Positions 36,944-47,920 are shown, numbered from the stretch's first letter. The stretch: DNA of 64,000 bases from Bilabrum cf. latius (GCA_965178125.1 OZ237763.1:434001-498000), one strand, 5' to 3'. Program-made: numbers and translations. The notes: generated by a model from the sequence alone, not told the origin.

Positions 36944-37461
36944 TATCACAAAGTTTTGAAGACGTAGGGAAGACTCGAACGCTGAAATCCAAGTCTGCTT
37001 TGCTTGCACGGCAGCTGCTCGCCCCCCAGATTGGGAGTCTTGAACTGTCGAGCATAACCTTAGCGATTGCCATGCCAATGGTTTATGTGTTGCAGCTATC
37101 GAGGCGGGGGCGCGCACCCTATTCGTGCTTGCCCGAACGCGCAAAGCCTGCGAAATGTTATGGTCAGCACTCTTCTGCATTAGTTTCCAGCGTCGTTGAC
37201 AACATGAGCACTCAAGTACTAGCGTGCGTCTTACCTACCGAAATTGAAGCCCGGCGAAGACGTGCGAACTGCTCTATCTCCCTTGAAAACGAAACTTGTT
37301 CAGTGCTTTGCTGATTGACAGCACCTGCCGCTGGGAAGCCCGCATATCTCAAGACTCCTAGCTGCAAGCTTCTATAAGCTGTTACAATAATATGGACGGA
37401 AGAAATGCACGATAATCCCGGGGTAGGACGCAGGCGTGCTACAAGGAAGTCTGTGAAGCAT
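36944..37461. repeat. 5' flank of Crinkler/RHS copy 1, duplicated at 41844-42371
   Basis: The sequence upstream of copy 1 is almost identical to that upstream of copy 2, and the match stops abruptly after GTGAAGCATGGTCCA (37461 and 42371). Both promoters were therefore duplicated with the genes. Differences are a few substitutions and a short indel near 37165/42070. An earlier in-frame ATG lies here (minus strand, 37180), so translation could begin further upstream than assigned. Confidence 0.85.
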
Positions 37462-37526
37462 GGTCCATCGTTCAATCCCATTATATCTGATCTGCACGAT
37501 TTAAAGTGTTCGACCCAAGGGACCCA

Positions 37527-37862
37527 GGGACAAGCCTATGCAATTTGGGGACACCAAATGAGTCCCCAAATCCCCAAATTACTCATTTTGAAAACAGTCA
37601 TTAGGGGTGCCTCACTCGCCGTTCCGATCGGTAGCCGAGGGGTAGCAGCGTGGTGGAGCTCGTTGCTATGAGCAATCCAATGCGGGATGCTCGTGTGTGT
37701 GCCAGAACAGCCGGGTACTGGCTACCCAGGCGCCTCATGGTACCGGCCACTGCCTACAGACAGCGTGGGTACACTTCCTAAAGACGACGAGTCCGCGGAG
37801 GAGCCCCCAGCGCCCACCTTTTGGGCTGCAGCTCGGGGGCAGTGAATCCACACATCATGATG
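37527..37862. repeat. Dispersed repeat R1, copy a
   Basis: About 336 bases match 43427-43777 at high identity (for example the block CACTTCCTAAAGACGACGAG is shared). Copy b carries a short extra segment near 43500. The end (37827-37862) also matches 31837. The left junction with the alpha-N-acetylglucosaminidase-like fragment is at 37862-37872, so the repeat truncates that gene. No coding frame is convincing; it is probably a nonautonomous element or the end of a larger one. Confidence 0.8.
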
Positions 37863-37871
37863 CACCTGTTT

Positions 37872-38552
37872 TCAGCCCAGGTCCGCCAGCAGCCTGTACA
37901 TGACTGGGTTGTCGTAGATGCCCTCTGGGGAGGACCCCACGCCCGCCATGCCGCCACCGTGAGAGGTCGCGTTCGCCGCGGCCGCCGCAACATGGGTCAG
38001 GTTCCCGAAGATGCCCACGCGCCCGCCCCCGTTGTTGAGCACGCACCACACGAAGTCCTGTCCGAAGAGCCCCTCCGTCTCCTGCCAGATGGGGTACTTG
38101 AAGGCAGCCAGGTCCAGCACCAGCATGCGGCCCATGGGCACCCCCGTGACGAATGCCTTGATCTGAGGGGGCTTCCAGAAAGCCGGCTCGAAGGAGAAGG
38201 CCCACCCCTGGATCACCCACACCGCGTCAGGGTCCACCTCGGCCATCGAACCGAACGTTCGCGAAGCCACCGAGGCCAGGAACTAAGTGTCGTTGGACTG
38301 CGGCAGCATCTGGTTATAGCAGACCGCATTGAACAGGCGCGGCGTCCCCGGCTGCCCCAGCCCACACATAGTCTGGTTGTAGAACTGCAGGAAGTTCCTC
38401 TGGATCTGGTCGAATAGAGGGTCCGTGGGCTCGATGAACCCGTCCTCGGTGTACTCCTCCGGCATGCCCGCCCAGTAGGGAGACCTCGTGATGGTAGCGC
38501 CAGGAAACAAGTCCTGCAGGGCCAGCCTGCCACGCCGTTTGCAGCGGATCAT
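37872..38552 (-). pseudogene. Alpha-N-acetylglucosaminidase-like (GH89) central fragment
   Basis: The minus-strand frame (one TAG at 38285-38283, TGA at 37874-37872) encodes the catalytic-domain middle of a GH89 enzyme: DPDAVWVIQGWAFSFEPAFW, MGRMLVLDL, FVWCVLNNGGG and SSPEGIYDNPVMYRLLADLG. It lacks the N-terminus and everything after the ADLG block, where repeat R1 begins. GH89 enzymes remove terminal alpha-GlcNAc; the human form degrades heparan sulfate in lysosomes. The family acid/base Glu sits in an N-E-M motif; here it reads N-Q-M, with Gln encoded by CAG (38312-38310), while the second catalytic Glu (PEG) is kept. The fragment starts six bases after the stop of Crinkler/RHS copy 2, in the same frame, which suggests a breakpoint there. 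It is a broken gene rather than a working one. Confidence 0.75.
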
Positions 38553-38555
38553 GAT

Positions 38556-41500
38556 TCATAGAACCACAGAACTAGTAACATCACTGGCAAGCTTGCGCTT
38601 CTCCCAGTGGGCTTCAGCAAGGTTGAGTGAATCGAAGGTGCCGGCCTTCTCACTTGCGATTCCGAGAGCAAGCTCTCCAAAAACCTCTTTGAGGACAGCC
38701 CGCAACACCTCCTACGCTTCACGCGCTTCTTCTTCAGTATTGCTCAGCAGGACCCGTCTCCTAGCCAAGTACAGTCGCGCATCGGCGAATAGCAACTCCG
38801 GCAGGTCATCTCCGTAGATCACATCCATGTTGTCTTGCTGAGGGATTGGCTCGGGCTTCCTGCCAGGGCGCTGCTTCCCCCCCCTCGCTACAGAAATGGG
38901 GTTTCTCGTCTCCGGGTGGCTGGCCAGATTTTGCACAGGGTCATTAACAGGCTCGCTAGTGATGAGGAGTCGGTGCATGACCACGTTGCCAGAGGTCTAC
39001 TCCTCGCCAAGTAACTTGCAGTACAACCGGTGAGCCTCTGCCTGCGCATCCTGGCAAAGCAATTTCTTCAATTTGCTAGCGCCAAGTACTGGTTTTTGCG
39101 AGAACCCGGCTTTGACCTGGATACGAACCACGTGATAGATAGGCTTCTAGGGGCTGGCCTTGGTTCTCTGTTTCAGCACCATGGCGAGATCAGCTCCGAA
39201 TCGGTCTGGAAGCTCCTTGAATAGTTGACCAAAGGCCAAGAATTGCTAGGCCGAGGCCACCTGCGGACTTCCACTGTCAACGATTCCCCCACCGTCAATG
39301 CGACCCAACTGAAGCTCTTGATCGGGCGCGGACGGATTACTTCGATCCCAAGTCAGCTCCAACACCCCAGGTTTAGAGGAGTACACGTCTCTGGGCAAAA
39401 AAGGCAGGCGGCCCTTGTCCAGTACCTTGGACTTGAAGTTGCGCCGCAAAGACTCGGCGATTACCAATTCGTAGTCCTCACCGTAGTCACCCGTCGGAAG
39501 ATCAAGTGCCTGTTGCTCCCGAACTGTCAAGAAGATGTCTCGGGTGAGATCGATCTGCAGGGCTACTCTTGCGTATGCCAGATTGGGCAGCTGCACATGC
39601 CCCGAGCCAAGCTGCGGCTCAATCTCGTTAAACTCCTGTTCTTCGGGAGAGTTGTATACTACCCACTAGTTATCGTGCCAACCTCGCAGCATAGCATCGA
39701 GCTAATCTTCATAATACTGACGATCTGACGCAACCCGATCTGGCGGGAGCAATTCGTTGCTTACCTCTTCCAAGTAGACCTTGACTGTAGACACAGACAC
39801 TCGTGGCATGGCTTGGAAAGGATCATCATAGTTGAGCATCGCTTGCTCGCTTGCAGAGTCTGCGGCAGAGGCTCGCACGAGCGCAACTGCAAACCTGCTG
39901 AAAAGCGTTTTGCGATCCATCATCGCCTTGACATAATTTTTGAAGTTAACGCTAGTCCCTCCAAGCTCCCCAAGGCTCCTTGCAAGTACCCCATTCAGCA
40001 AATACGCGCGAACGACCCGCTCGCGGGCAAATTTCGCAGCTTCAAGCACCCGGTGGTCTTGCAGGTACCTCTGAGCAATTTCGACCGTAATTCTGCCGAC
40101 CGGCGCACCCTTGGTATTCCGTGCGTCCTGAACCGATGACCCAGACTAGATTAAGCGCACAAGGTGTTTCAAACTTGGCTGCACAAGGTACCCAAGCTAG
40201 TGCCACCACTTCCCAGTCTTAAGGTCATCTCGCTTGCGCAGGTAGTACGTTAAGGCCAGAACTGCATCAGCCGCAGACACCGAAGGCCTTTTGAGCGGGG
40301 CGTTAAGTTGCTTGGGATAGACGCTGGCGGGTTGCTGTCTTTTTGGCTGCTAACGAAGCAGCATGAGGTGCAGTTCCGGTTCAGAATACGCATTTGGCAT
40401 TGCGTTGACGAGAAACTTGTCACCCTGTAGCACCCGGCGCCCATGCACCGGGCCATACACTTCTTTAGCCAGGCCCTTCTGGGAGCCGGTCAAGAAGACC
40501 GTGGGCTTGCCCTCCTGCATCCTCAACATGTCTTCCAGGATATTCCAGAACCTGCGGGCCATAGTACGGTAGTGCCAGTCCTCGGATCCTTCGGGTGGCA
40601 TCTGCACCTTTTCAGCTTCATCAATAGCCAGCGCAACATGGATGTTATGCTCTGAAAGCCAGCGTCCCATGGAGGTGGGGGTGAGCTCGTCTGGCATGGC
40701 CCATTTAGGCGGACTGTCGCCATCAATGAGCCCTAGCTTGGCCAGGCCAGCAGCTATCAACGCGACTGGGCTGGCATACCTCAAGTCACCCATATATCCG
40801 GTGGGGTCCTTGACGTAGATACCGACATGGGTCATGGTCGGTACCGAGCTCATCCTCGGGTGGGATGCAAGGCTTGCTGCGGACTTCGAACCCGAGGAAC
40901 TATCGCCCGATGGTGCAAGTGCCCAACGCACGAGCGCCTTGCCGAAAATCACGTTCTAAATAAGCTCAGACTTGCCGTATCCTTTGAATCCGGTTATCAC
41001 ACCGCCGCGCATAACTGAAGATGCCCCCAATGTGTCGGCCGTGAGAGATTCTGAGATGAACAAATCCAACCAACCCTCACGCTCAGACCCACACCTTGCG
41101 TCCACGATCGGTAAAATGTGGGCATCAGTACGACCAAGAACGCTATGCACTTTAACTAATGCCTCTCCAATCAGCAGAAGCGAATCTCGGACCGCTGCTA
41201 CCAGTGAGCTCCCTTCTGTATCTGCTGCACTGGCGATGCGGTTCCTCACAGCAGTCTCCAGGTCGGGTCCCTTGAAATCGCCCTTGATTTCAAACTTCAA
41301 GTCTTTGGCGCGTTCGCTGAGTCGTGGAACCCAGCTGCAGTCAGGCACATCCAAATAGTGCGCGTCCTTGAGGTAGTCCTTCGGGGGGCGGCCATCCGCG
41401 ATGTCGGCAAGGGCCTCCTCTCGAGCTCTCCTTGTTGCTGCTGGCAATTCCTTCAGCACGTCTTGAACGGCAGCAATAAGCGACTGTATGCCACGATCAT

Positions 41501-41843
41501 AGTCTTCGGACAAAATGAAGTCCTAGAACTTGGTATTCAAGACAATGTGTAGCAGACCAGGATCAACAGCGCGCAACTCAGCGGCTGGCGCAAACCAGGG
41601 CTCTTTCTCGCTGACCGCTCGGCCGTTTGGTGCTTTATCTGCCCCTTCTTCAAATGCACCAAGCACGATGCTTGGCGATATATGCCGGTCTTGCTTCAGT
41701 TCTTGCACGAGAGAAGGTGGTACACCTTCAAGTACGGTTGCAAGCTCATCGAGCACGGAGCTCTGTACCGTCACGTCAGCGCAAAACTAGACACTGGGAC
41801 TGGATCGGATATTTCTACTCATCCTACGGATTTTACTCGTCAT
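38556..41843 (-). CDS. Crinkler/RHS-like P-loop NTPase with nuclease-like C-terminus, copy 2
   Basis: One minus-strand frame of 1,096 codons runs from ATG 41843 to TGA 38558-38556, with about 12 TAGs and no other internal stop. It has the same layout as copy 1: helical header, Walker A GFKGYGKSELI, Walker B HVALAIDEAEKV, VFLTGSQKGLAKEVYGP and the C-terminal HVVRIQVKAGFS nuclease-like motif. TAG positions mostly differ from those in copy 1, and the paralogue often has Gln, Glu or Arg there, which argues that both are intact genes under a UAG=Gln code. Header and promoter are nearly identical between copies; the NTPase and nuclease parts have diverged except for one conserved patch (39312-39590). 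Function as an effector or selfish-conflict protein is inference from the family. Confidence 0.78.
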
Positions 41844-42371
41844 TATCACAAAGTTTTGAAGGCGTAGGGAAGACTCGAACGCTGAAATCCAAGTCTGCTT
41901 TGCTTGCACGGCAGCTGCTCGCCCCCCAGATTGGGAGTCTTGAACTGTCGAGCATAACCTTAGCGATTGCCATGCCAATGGTTTATGTGTTGCAGCTATC
42001 GAGGCGGGGGCGCGCACCCTATTCGTGCTTGCCCGAAGGCGCAAAGCCTGCGATATGTTGTGATCAGTACGTACTCTTCTGCATTAGTTTCCAGCGTCGT
42101 TGACAACATGAGCACTCAAGTACTAGCGTGCGACTTACCTACCGAAATTGAAGCCCGGCGAATACGTGCGAACTGCTGTATCTTCCTTGAAAACGAAACT
42201 TGTTCAGAGCTTTGCTGATTGACAGCACCTGCCGCTGGGAAGCCCGCATATCTCAAGACTCCTAGCTGCAGAGCTTCTATAAGCTGTTACAATAATGTGG
42301 ACGGAAGAAACGCACGATAAGCCCGGGGTAGGACGCAGGCGTGCTACAAGGATGTCTGTGAAGCATGGTCC
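41844..42371. repeat. 5' flank of Crinkler/RHS copy 2, duplicated at 36944-37461
   Basis: This near-identical counterpart of the copy 1 flank marks the right end of the tandem duplication. Beyond 42371 the sequences diverge: an element-like reading frame lies here, while repeat R1 follows in copy 1. Confidence 0.85.
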
Positions 42372-43173
42372 AGTCCACCGTGACGACTCCGAGTCGGATT
42401 TAAAGTGTTCCACCCGAGACAATTCCCGGATCCTCGGCCCTTCGGCCATGCCGGCGATAGCACGGAGCACCTGGCGAGGCCGAGACGGCCGCCTCATCCT
42501 ACGATGGCTCACTGGGCGTTACCCTCGGGAAGGGACCATGCACCACAGAGGAGAACGCTCGGTACAGGCCGAGATGATGCGCGCGGAAGCCACGCACACG
42601 GACGTACCCTGGGCACCCACGGCAGTGGGGAGAGCACTATGGATGGAACACGTCAAAACGGAGCAGGTGCTGACACAGGAACACCGAGGGGACGCAGACT
42701 CCTTGGAGCTCTCTATCGTCCAAGGCACCCTCGAACAACTCCAAGAACGGTGCCGACGTGCAATCCGACGCTTGTAGCAGAGGGCCAATGAGAGCTTCGG
42801 ACGAGCCATTGAGGGGTTGTAGTCCTGCCAACTGTGCGTAGCTGAACAACTCAGCTCGGGCAGCCCAACAGCCCGAGACCTTGCAATCCGAGCCCACCCG
42901 CTCGGACACATACTGAATCCCTCCGAGAACTAGTTCATCGGAGAGTGGATGACAGGAACGCTGGGCCGTTGCGCCCTCAGCAAGGAGCTTCAGGTGCTAG
43001 AACGCATCTGGGCGAAGGGAACGGCAAGGCTAGCACGCTCCCGGATCTGGAGCAGGCAACAAGTCCTAGAGGCGGACTATATGGCGGTCTGGTGGCGAGA
43101 GGCTGAACGCCTCACGCCTCGCCAGGCCTTCCTCGCGCATGCTCCCTCACTGCGGACGTTCGACTGGGTCTGA
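42295..43173 (+). mobile_element. Retroelement-like reading frame
   Basis: The frame runs to TGA at 43171 with three TAGs (42775, one near 42826, one near 42931). It is Arg/Glu/Gln-rich and helical (SLELSIVQGTLEQLQERC; ARSRIWSRQQVLEADYMAVW) with no recognised domain. Its 3' two thirds and downstream sequence, ending in a CT microsatellite, are duplicated at 45621. The second copy is 5' truncated, as expected for target-primed retrotransposition. The true 5' end is unclear because the first bases belong to the duplicated flank. No reverse transcriptase motif is visible, so the class is inferred. Confidence 0.45.
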
Positions 43174-43400
43174 CTCCCAGGAGATCTCAACGCGATGCGC
43201 TTAGGACACGGGTCCTAGGCATGTATCGGTCTTAACCAGACCAACTATTTCTTCAGAGGCCTTTTCAGGTCCTGACTGGCTCCGCCAACGCGGGTACAGC
43301 TGGGTCCCCTGTTAAGGTGCGCGTTACTTTGGTGGCAGTCCTCGGATTGTCTCTGGTATTGAATTGCGTGCGAAAACTCTATTTTCTCTCTCTCTCTCTC
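42695..43400. repeat. Duplicated 0.7 kb segment with CT tail, copy 1
   Basis: From CAGACTCCTTGGAGCTCTCT onward it matches 45621-46332 almost base for base and ends in a CT repeat (43385-43400). The copies are direct repeats about 2.9 kb apart. Confidence 0.9.
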
Positions 43401-43426
43401 ACCCCAGGGTCCTGGGCCAGGGACCC

Positions 43427-43777
43427 TCAAGCCTATGCAATTTGGGGACACCAAATCCCCAAACAAGCCTTTTTGAAAACAGTCATTTGGGGGTTAGATC
43501 TATTTGGGGACGATCCAGGGATGCCTCACTCGCCGTTCCGATCGGCAGCCGAGGGGTAGCAGCGTGGTGGAGCTCCTTGCTATGAACAATCCAATGCGGG
43601 ATGCCCTTGCGTGTGCCAGAGCAGCCGGGTAATGGCTACCCAGGCGCCTCATGGTAACGGCCACTGCCTACAGACAGCGTGGGTACACTTCCTAAAGACG
43701 ACGAGTCCGCGGAGGAGCCCCCAGCGCCCACCTTTTGGGCTGCAGCTCGGGGGCAGTGAATCCACACATCATGATGC
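43427..43777. repeat. Dispersed repeat R1, copy b
   Basis: Direct repeat of 37527-37862. It includes GGGCTGCAGCTCGGGGGCAG at its right end and runs without a break into the sequence that ends the DNase I-like gene (43741-43979). Confidence 0.8.
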
Positions 43778-43979
43778 TGCCATTCACATGTCAAAAATCA
43801 TTTCGATCATCTTTCTGTTATCGACCCCGAGTTTGTCTCGGCTCCTAATGGCAGCCCTTGCTGCGGCATCCACGACCACCACGTTACCCGTGACCGGACC
43901 CGCCCTCGCCCATAGGATTGGCCTACGCAAACCGGTCTCCACACGCGCGCCCTGCCTCCCCTGCCACAAGCTTAGACAT
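43741..43979. repeat. Dispersed repeat, copy 3, overlapping the DNase I-like gene 3' end
   Basis: Matches 31837-32053. On the minus strand both copies encode the same tail (MSKLVAGEAGRA), which ends the DNase I-like protein here and the recombinase fragment there, so one of the two genes has acquired its 3' end from the other context. Confidence 0.75.
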
Positions 43980-45536
43980 CGACTCCTCTTTGGACTGCAG
44001 CGGAAGCCCATCTCCGCTACTGTACCTGCTACCGACCTTCACGCCAGGGCGCGCTGCAGCAGAGGCTGTTGCACCGCTGGCCTGAGAACCACTTTTCGCT
44101 GCAGCCACCGCCGCGGTCGATTTGACTGCACCACAGAGCAACACCGCGAGTCCAAATCCACCCACAGCTCCCACAGCAAGCCCTCCAACTGCCGCTCCTA
44201 CCACAACCCCTACCCCGTACTGGTCACTCGAGGACCCCTCACCGCCGCAACCAGCCCCATCCCCAGGATCCTCTGATAGACCACCCTGTGCTGCCCCCGG
44301 CGTGCTACTAGGCGACACGATCGGAGATGGCGATACCGCTAGGTCAGGACTGGCACTTGGCAATGACGTGGCTGCACTAGGGATCGCGCTGGTGCTCGGT
44401 GGCGCGCTGGGACTGGGTGTGGTCGAGATGCTCGGACTGCTTGTTGGGGATGCCGACGGTAATTGCTACGGGTCACCGGAGCAGTTTCTCTCCGGTACAC
44501 CCTCTGCCAACCCCCCGTTTGGAATGAAGTCCACAGCTACCGGGAAATGGTCCGAGACCCGCTGTACGAAGGCATAGTCGGTCAGGTTAAGCGCAACGTC
44601 AAATCGGTGCACCCGCGCGCTCGTCTGGTTCAGCCTGGGCAAGAGCGATTGACTGGCTACGATGCGATCGTACGCGCAGCTAGATCCCGTGGCCACATTA
44701 GTGTCCGCGTCATCACCAATAAGCCAGTGGTAGAGGTCGGTCCTGTTTCTCATGGCGATGCCCGGCCACTCGCTCTCGCGGACGTACGTGCAGTCTGCAT
44801 TGAAATCTCCGACGATTATGACGTTGCCGGATCCGTTGCTGCAGTGCACGCCTAGAGATCCATTTCGCATGATGTCTAGCGTCGGAGAAGATCTGCTATA
44901 GGGCTGCACTACGCTGTTTGTGCCGCCACCGGTGCTCGGACCAGTGCCGAAACCTTCGCCGTTCCACACCGTTGCCACCCAGCGTGCGAACTTTTCGAGC
45001 TGAACAATTTCTTCGACTACCAAATCTGGCTTCATGTGAATAGATATGAATGCAAACGAGTTTGACTCGTCTTCAAGCTCTGAGCCAGCTCCATCCAGAA
45101 CCCGAAAGCGAACCGCGAAGGGATGATACGTAAACTTGCTTGCTAGCTCTTCCGGTGGTTCGGTTGCATTTACGGCACGCAATATGTTCGATCGATAAAT
45201 AATAGCGTGCTGCTCCTTCCGCCCAGCTCCAGATCGTTTGCTTAGGAGCATTTCATACTCTCCACCGGTCGACGGTGTGCCGCCACTGCCGGCCGGCCCC
45301 GACAACGAATTGACGAGTGAAAGCAAGTCCTGCGGAGCCGATTGGTCAATATCCTACACTTCTTGAATTGCGATCAAGTCAAAGAGTCTGACCGTGTTTG
45401 CTAGCGCAGATAGCTGGTTGGGATCCCCAGCTAAAGTATCACCAAACTACTGCACGTTCCATGACGCTACCTTGACCGCACCAGAGGGAGCCACCATCAA
45501 AATAATCGCTATTAGAGTCGATTGATTGACCAACAT
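43884..45536 (-). CDS. DNase I-like endonuclease, secreted or membrane-anchored
   Basis: One minus-strand frame of 551 codons runs from ATG 45536 to TAA 43886-43884, with four TAGs. A hydrophobic signal peptide (LIAIILMVAPSGA) precedes the nuclease. The motifs of the DNase I family of the endonuclease/exonuclease/phosphatase fold are visible in order: VASWNVQ, IAIQEV (metal-binding Glu), ISIHMKP (catalytic His), GDFNADCTYV, CAYDRIV and SDHFPV (catalytic His). After the domain come about 60 residues rich in Ser, Pro and Thr, then a Gly/Ala/Val membrane segment (GVVVGAAVGGLAVGAVGGFG) and a short basic tail, so the enzyme is probably tethered outside the cell or in a lumen. The TAGs fall at variable family positions. 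The tail lies in a dispersed repeat, and a retroelement-like copy sits 85 bases before the ATG. Confidence 0.85.
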
Positions 45537-45620
45537 ACTCCCAAGTTATTTCGTTTGTGGAGCTGGAGCTGCTGGAGCAGTGGAACCGGAAATAGAATTC
45601 TTGGCAAATCATTGGCTCTC

Positions 45621-46332
45621 CAGACTCCTTGGAGCTCTCTATCGTCCAAGGCACCCTCGAACAACTCCAAGAACGGTGCCGACGTGCAATCCGACGCTTG
45701 TAGCAGAGGGCCAATGAGAGCTTCGGACGAGCCATTGAGGGGTTGTAGTCCTGCCAACTGTGCGTAGCTGAACAACTCAGCTCGGGCAGCCCAACAGCCC
45801 GAGACCTTGCAATCCGAGCCCACCCGCTCGGACACATACTGAATCCCTCCGAGAACTAGTTCATCGGAGAGTGGATGACAGGAACGCTGGGCCGTTGCGC
45901 CCTCAGCAAGGAGCTTCAGGTGCTAGAACGCATCTGGGCGAAGGGAACGGCAAGGCTAGCACGCTCCCGGATCTGGAGCAGGCAACAAGTCCTAGAGGCG
46001 GACTATATGGCGGTCTGGTGGCGAGAGGCTGAACGCCTCACGCCTCGCCAGGCCTTCCTCGCGCATGCTCCCTCACTGCGGACGTTCGACTGGGTCTGAC
46101 TCCCAGGAGATCTCAACGCGATGCGCTTAGGACACGGGTCCTAGGCATGTATCGGTCTTAACCAGACCAACTATTTCTTCAGAGGCCTTTTCAGGTCCTG
46201 ACTGGCTCCGCCAACGCGGGTACAGCTGGGTCCCCTGTTAAGGTGCGCGTTACTTTGGTGGCAGTCCTCGGATTGTCTCTGGTATTGAATTGCGTGCGAA
46301 AACTCTATTTTCTCTCTCTCTCTCTCTCTCTC
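45621..46332. repeat. Duplicated 0.7 kb segment with CT tail, copy 2 (5' truncated)
   Basis: Matches 42695-43400 and ends in a CT microsatellite (46311-46332). The 5' end is abrupt at CAGACTCC, without the upstream part of the element frame. It lies just upstream of the DNase I-like start codon and transcribes the other way. Confidence 0.9.
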
Positions 46333-46516
46333 CACGGCATATAATTGAAGTATCCGCGATCACGAGCTTGATCTGGAGTATAAATGCATTAACACTTCAA
46401 CCAGATCTTGCGTTTGGCGGCGGTTAGTTCCGTCGCTTCGTGTGACAGCCCAACTGCCAGTGCGTGCTTGCATTTCCAACAGGCAGGCAGTTGGTGGGAT
46501 CCTGGCGTAGTATTGC

Positions 46517-47427
46517 TCAGCCAGTTTTGATTCCACGGAGGATTGAGACGCACTCTACGTGTCCACCAAGCTCTGCCGCCTCAATGGGTAACATCTCACT
46601 GCGACATGCTGCGCCTCGAGTGGCCTGTTCCGCTTGAGCATCCGCATGGACATGGCCTGTCATCAAGTGTCCACCAACATACTTGCCCAAGCGTAGTCTC
46701 TTAGATAATTCAAGAGGACGACCCTCCGCCGCGGCCACAAACACAAGAGTAGCGTCTCGCCGGGCTTGATGCGCGCGCCGAAAGCGGATCAAATCCCCAG
46801 GTCGAAAGCGCCAAGGCAGGACGTCCCGAACTGTATTTACCTCCTAAGGGCTGCAGTACTTGCTGATCAACCGAATACAAGTATTGCCGCATCTTCCCGA
46901 TTCTTGCAAGGCCCTCCGCAGGGCAGCGTGCGTCGCGAACTGCCACGGGTGCGTATCGTCAGTGGACCTAAACTACTGCGGCGATGAGGTGAGGGCAGAC
47001 CCAGTCACATATAAAAAAAAATGCTACGAAGCTCTGCGCTTTCGCGCCGTGACGCCGCCATGGGTGGAAGCCAGAGGCGTGGCTCACCACTTGCGAAGCA
47101 TTTGGCCTTGCGCCGGCATCTAGCAGTAGCACTGCAGCTGGGACGCTGGTCCGCCTGGCTGCTACATGAAGCAGAGAAACGGTCAATTGCTGCTATGTGA
47201 GTACGGGCTTTTGTTGCCACAGTACTTTGTTGAAGTCCAGAAGATCTCTGTCGTCGTGAAGGATAGCCGGCAGATCTTCGTGGTTTCTCAGTAGCCTCAG
47301 GAAGACATACATTGCTTTCCAATGATTGCCTTGGACTGCAACCAATAAAATTCGCCGAAAGGTCTGCGATACGCTTCATGTTGCCAACTTGAAGGCACTC
47401 TATGTACGCTTTTCTTGGAACTCCCAC
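46517..47427 (-). CDS. Ankyrin-repeat protein, minus strand, 5' end unresolved
   Basis: Several exons encode ankyrin units. One runs 47192-47088 (105 bases) between AG and GTGAGC and contains TVSLLHVAARRTSVPAAVLL followed by DAGARPNASQV. Another begins after CGCCGCAG near 46980 and carries TAGs at its first codon and near 46850, read as Gln. The last exon ends with PIEAAELGGHVECVSILRG and TGA at 46519-46517. An upstream segment near 47340-47430 (YIECLQVGNMKRIADL) is a further unit, ending at GTATGT. Exact exon borders and the start codon are not settled. The gene resembles the ankyrin gene at 17397-19487 in exon style. Confidence 0.6.
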
Positions 47428-47920
47428 GCATGCAATGTATGGCGGCTATTGCGCTTACTCTGAATGTGTACAACTGTAAAAATTCTTCAAGATCCTACTG
47501 CGTAACGAGACTCCCTGAAATCGAGCCTAGGATAGCAGAACATCGCTCAAGCTTGAATGTAGCGGCAGCATGAAATAAGTCGCACAGCACCATCACCCCA
47601 GCTCCCTTTGGAGTTTGCAGAAACAACAATGTGCTAGTACACCAAACGCTCGACCTGGTGTATCGAGTAGCTTGAGGCTTAGCCGAGAAGTCGTGAACTA
47701 GTCGTGCTGGCGAAAGGTGCAACATGTGACGAGCCTTTCTGGAGTGGGTGGCCAAATGTGATGAGGAAATACGAACAGTGGCACCTGCCGCCGAGGTGAA
47801 AGCGGGGGAGAATGCTACAATCCCAAAGACAACCTGGTGGAAGGATGCGCTGTAGCAACAAAAGGCTCGCTTATCTATTCGCAGCAAGCAGCCAGCACGG
47901 CATGAGATCATCCCGCCTCG

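Noticed and set aside
37621-37680. tRNA-like segment (SINE head) in repeat R1
   Set aside because: A short GC-rich segment loosely resembles an A box, but no B box or cloverleaf could be drawn.
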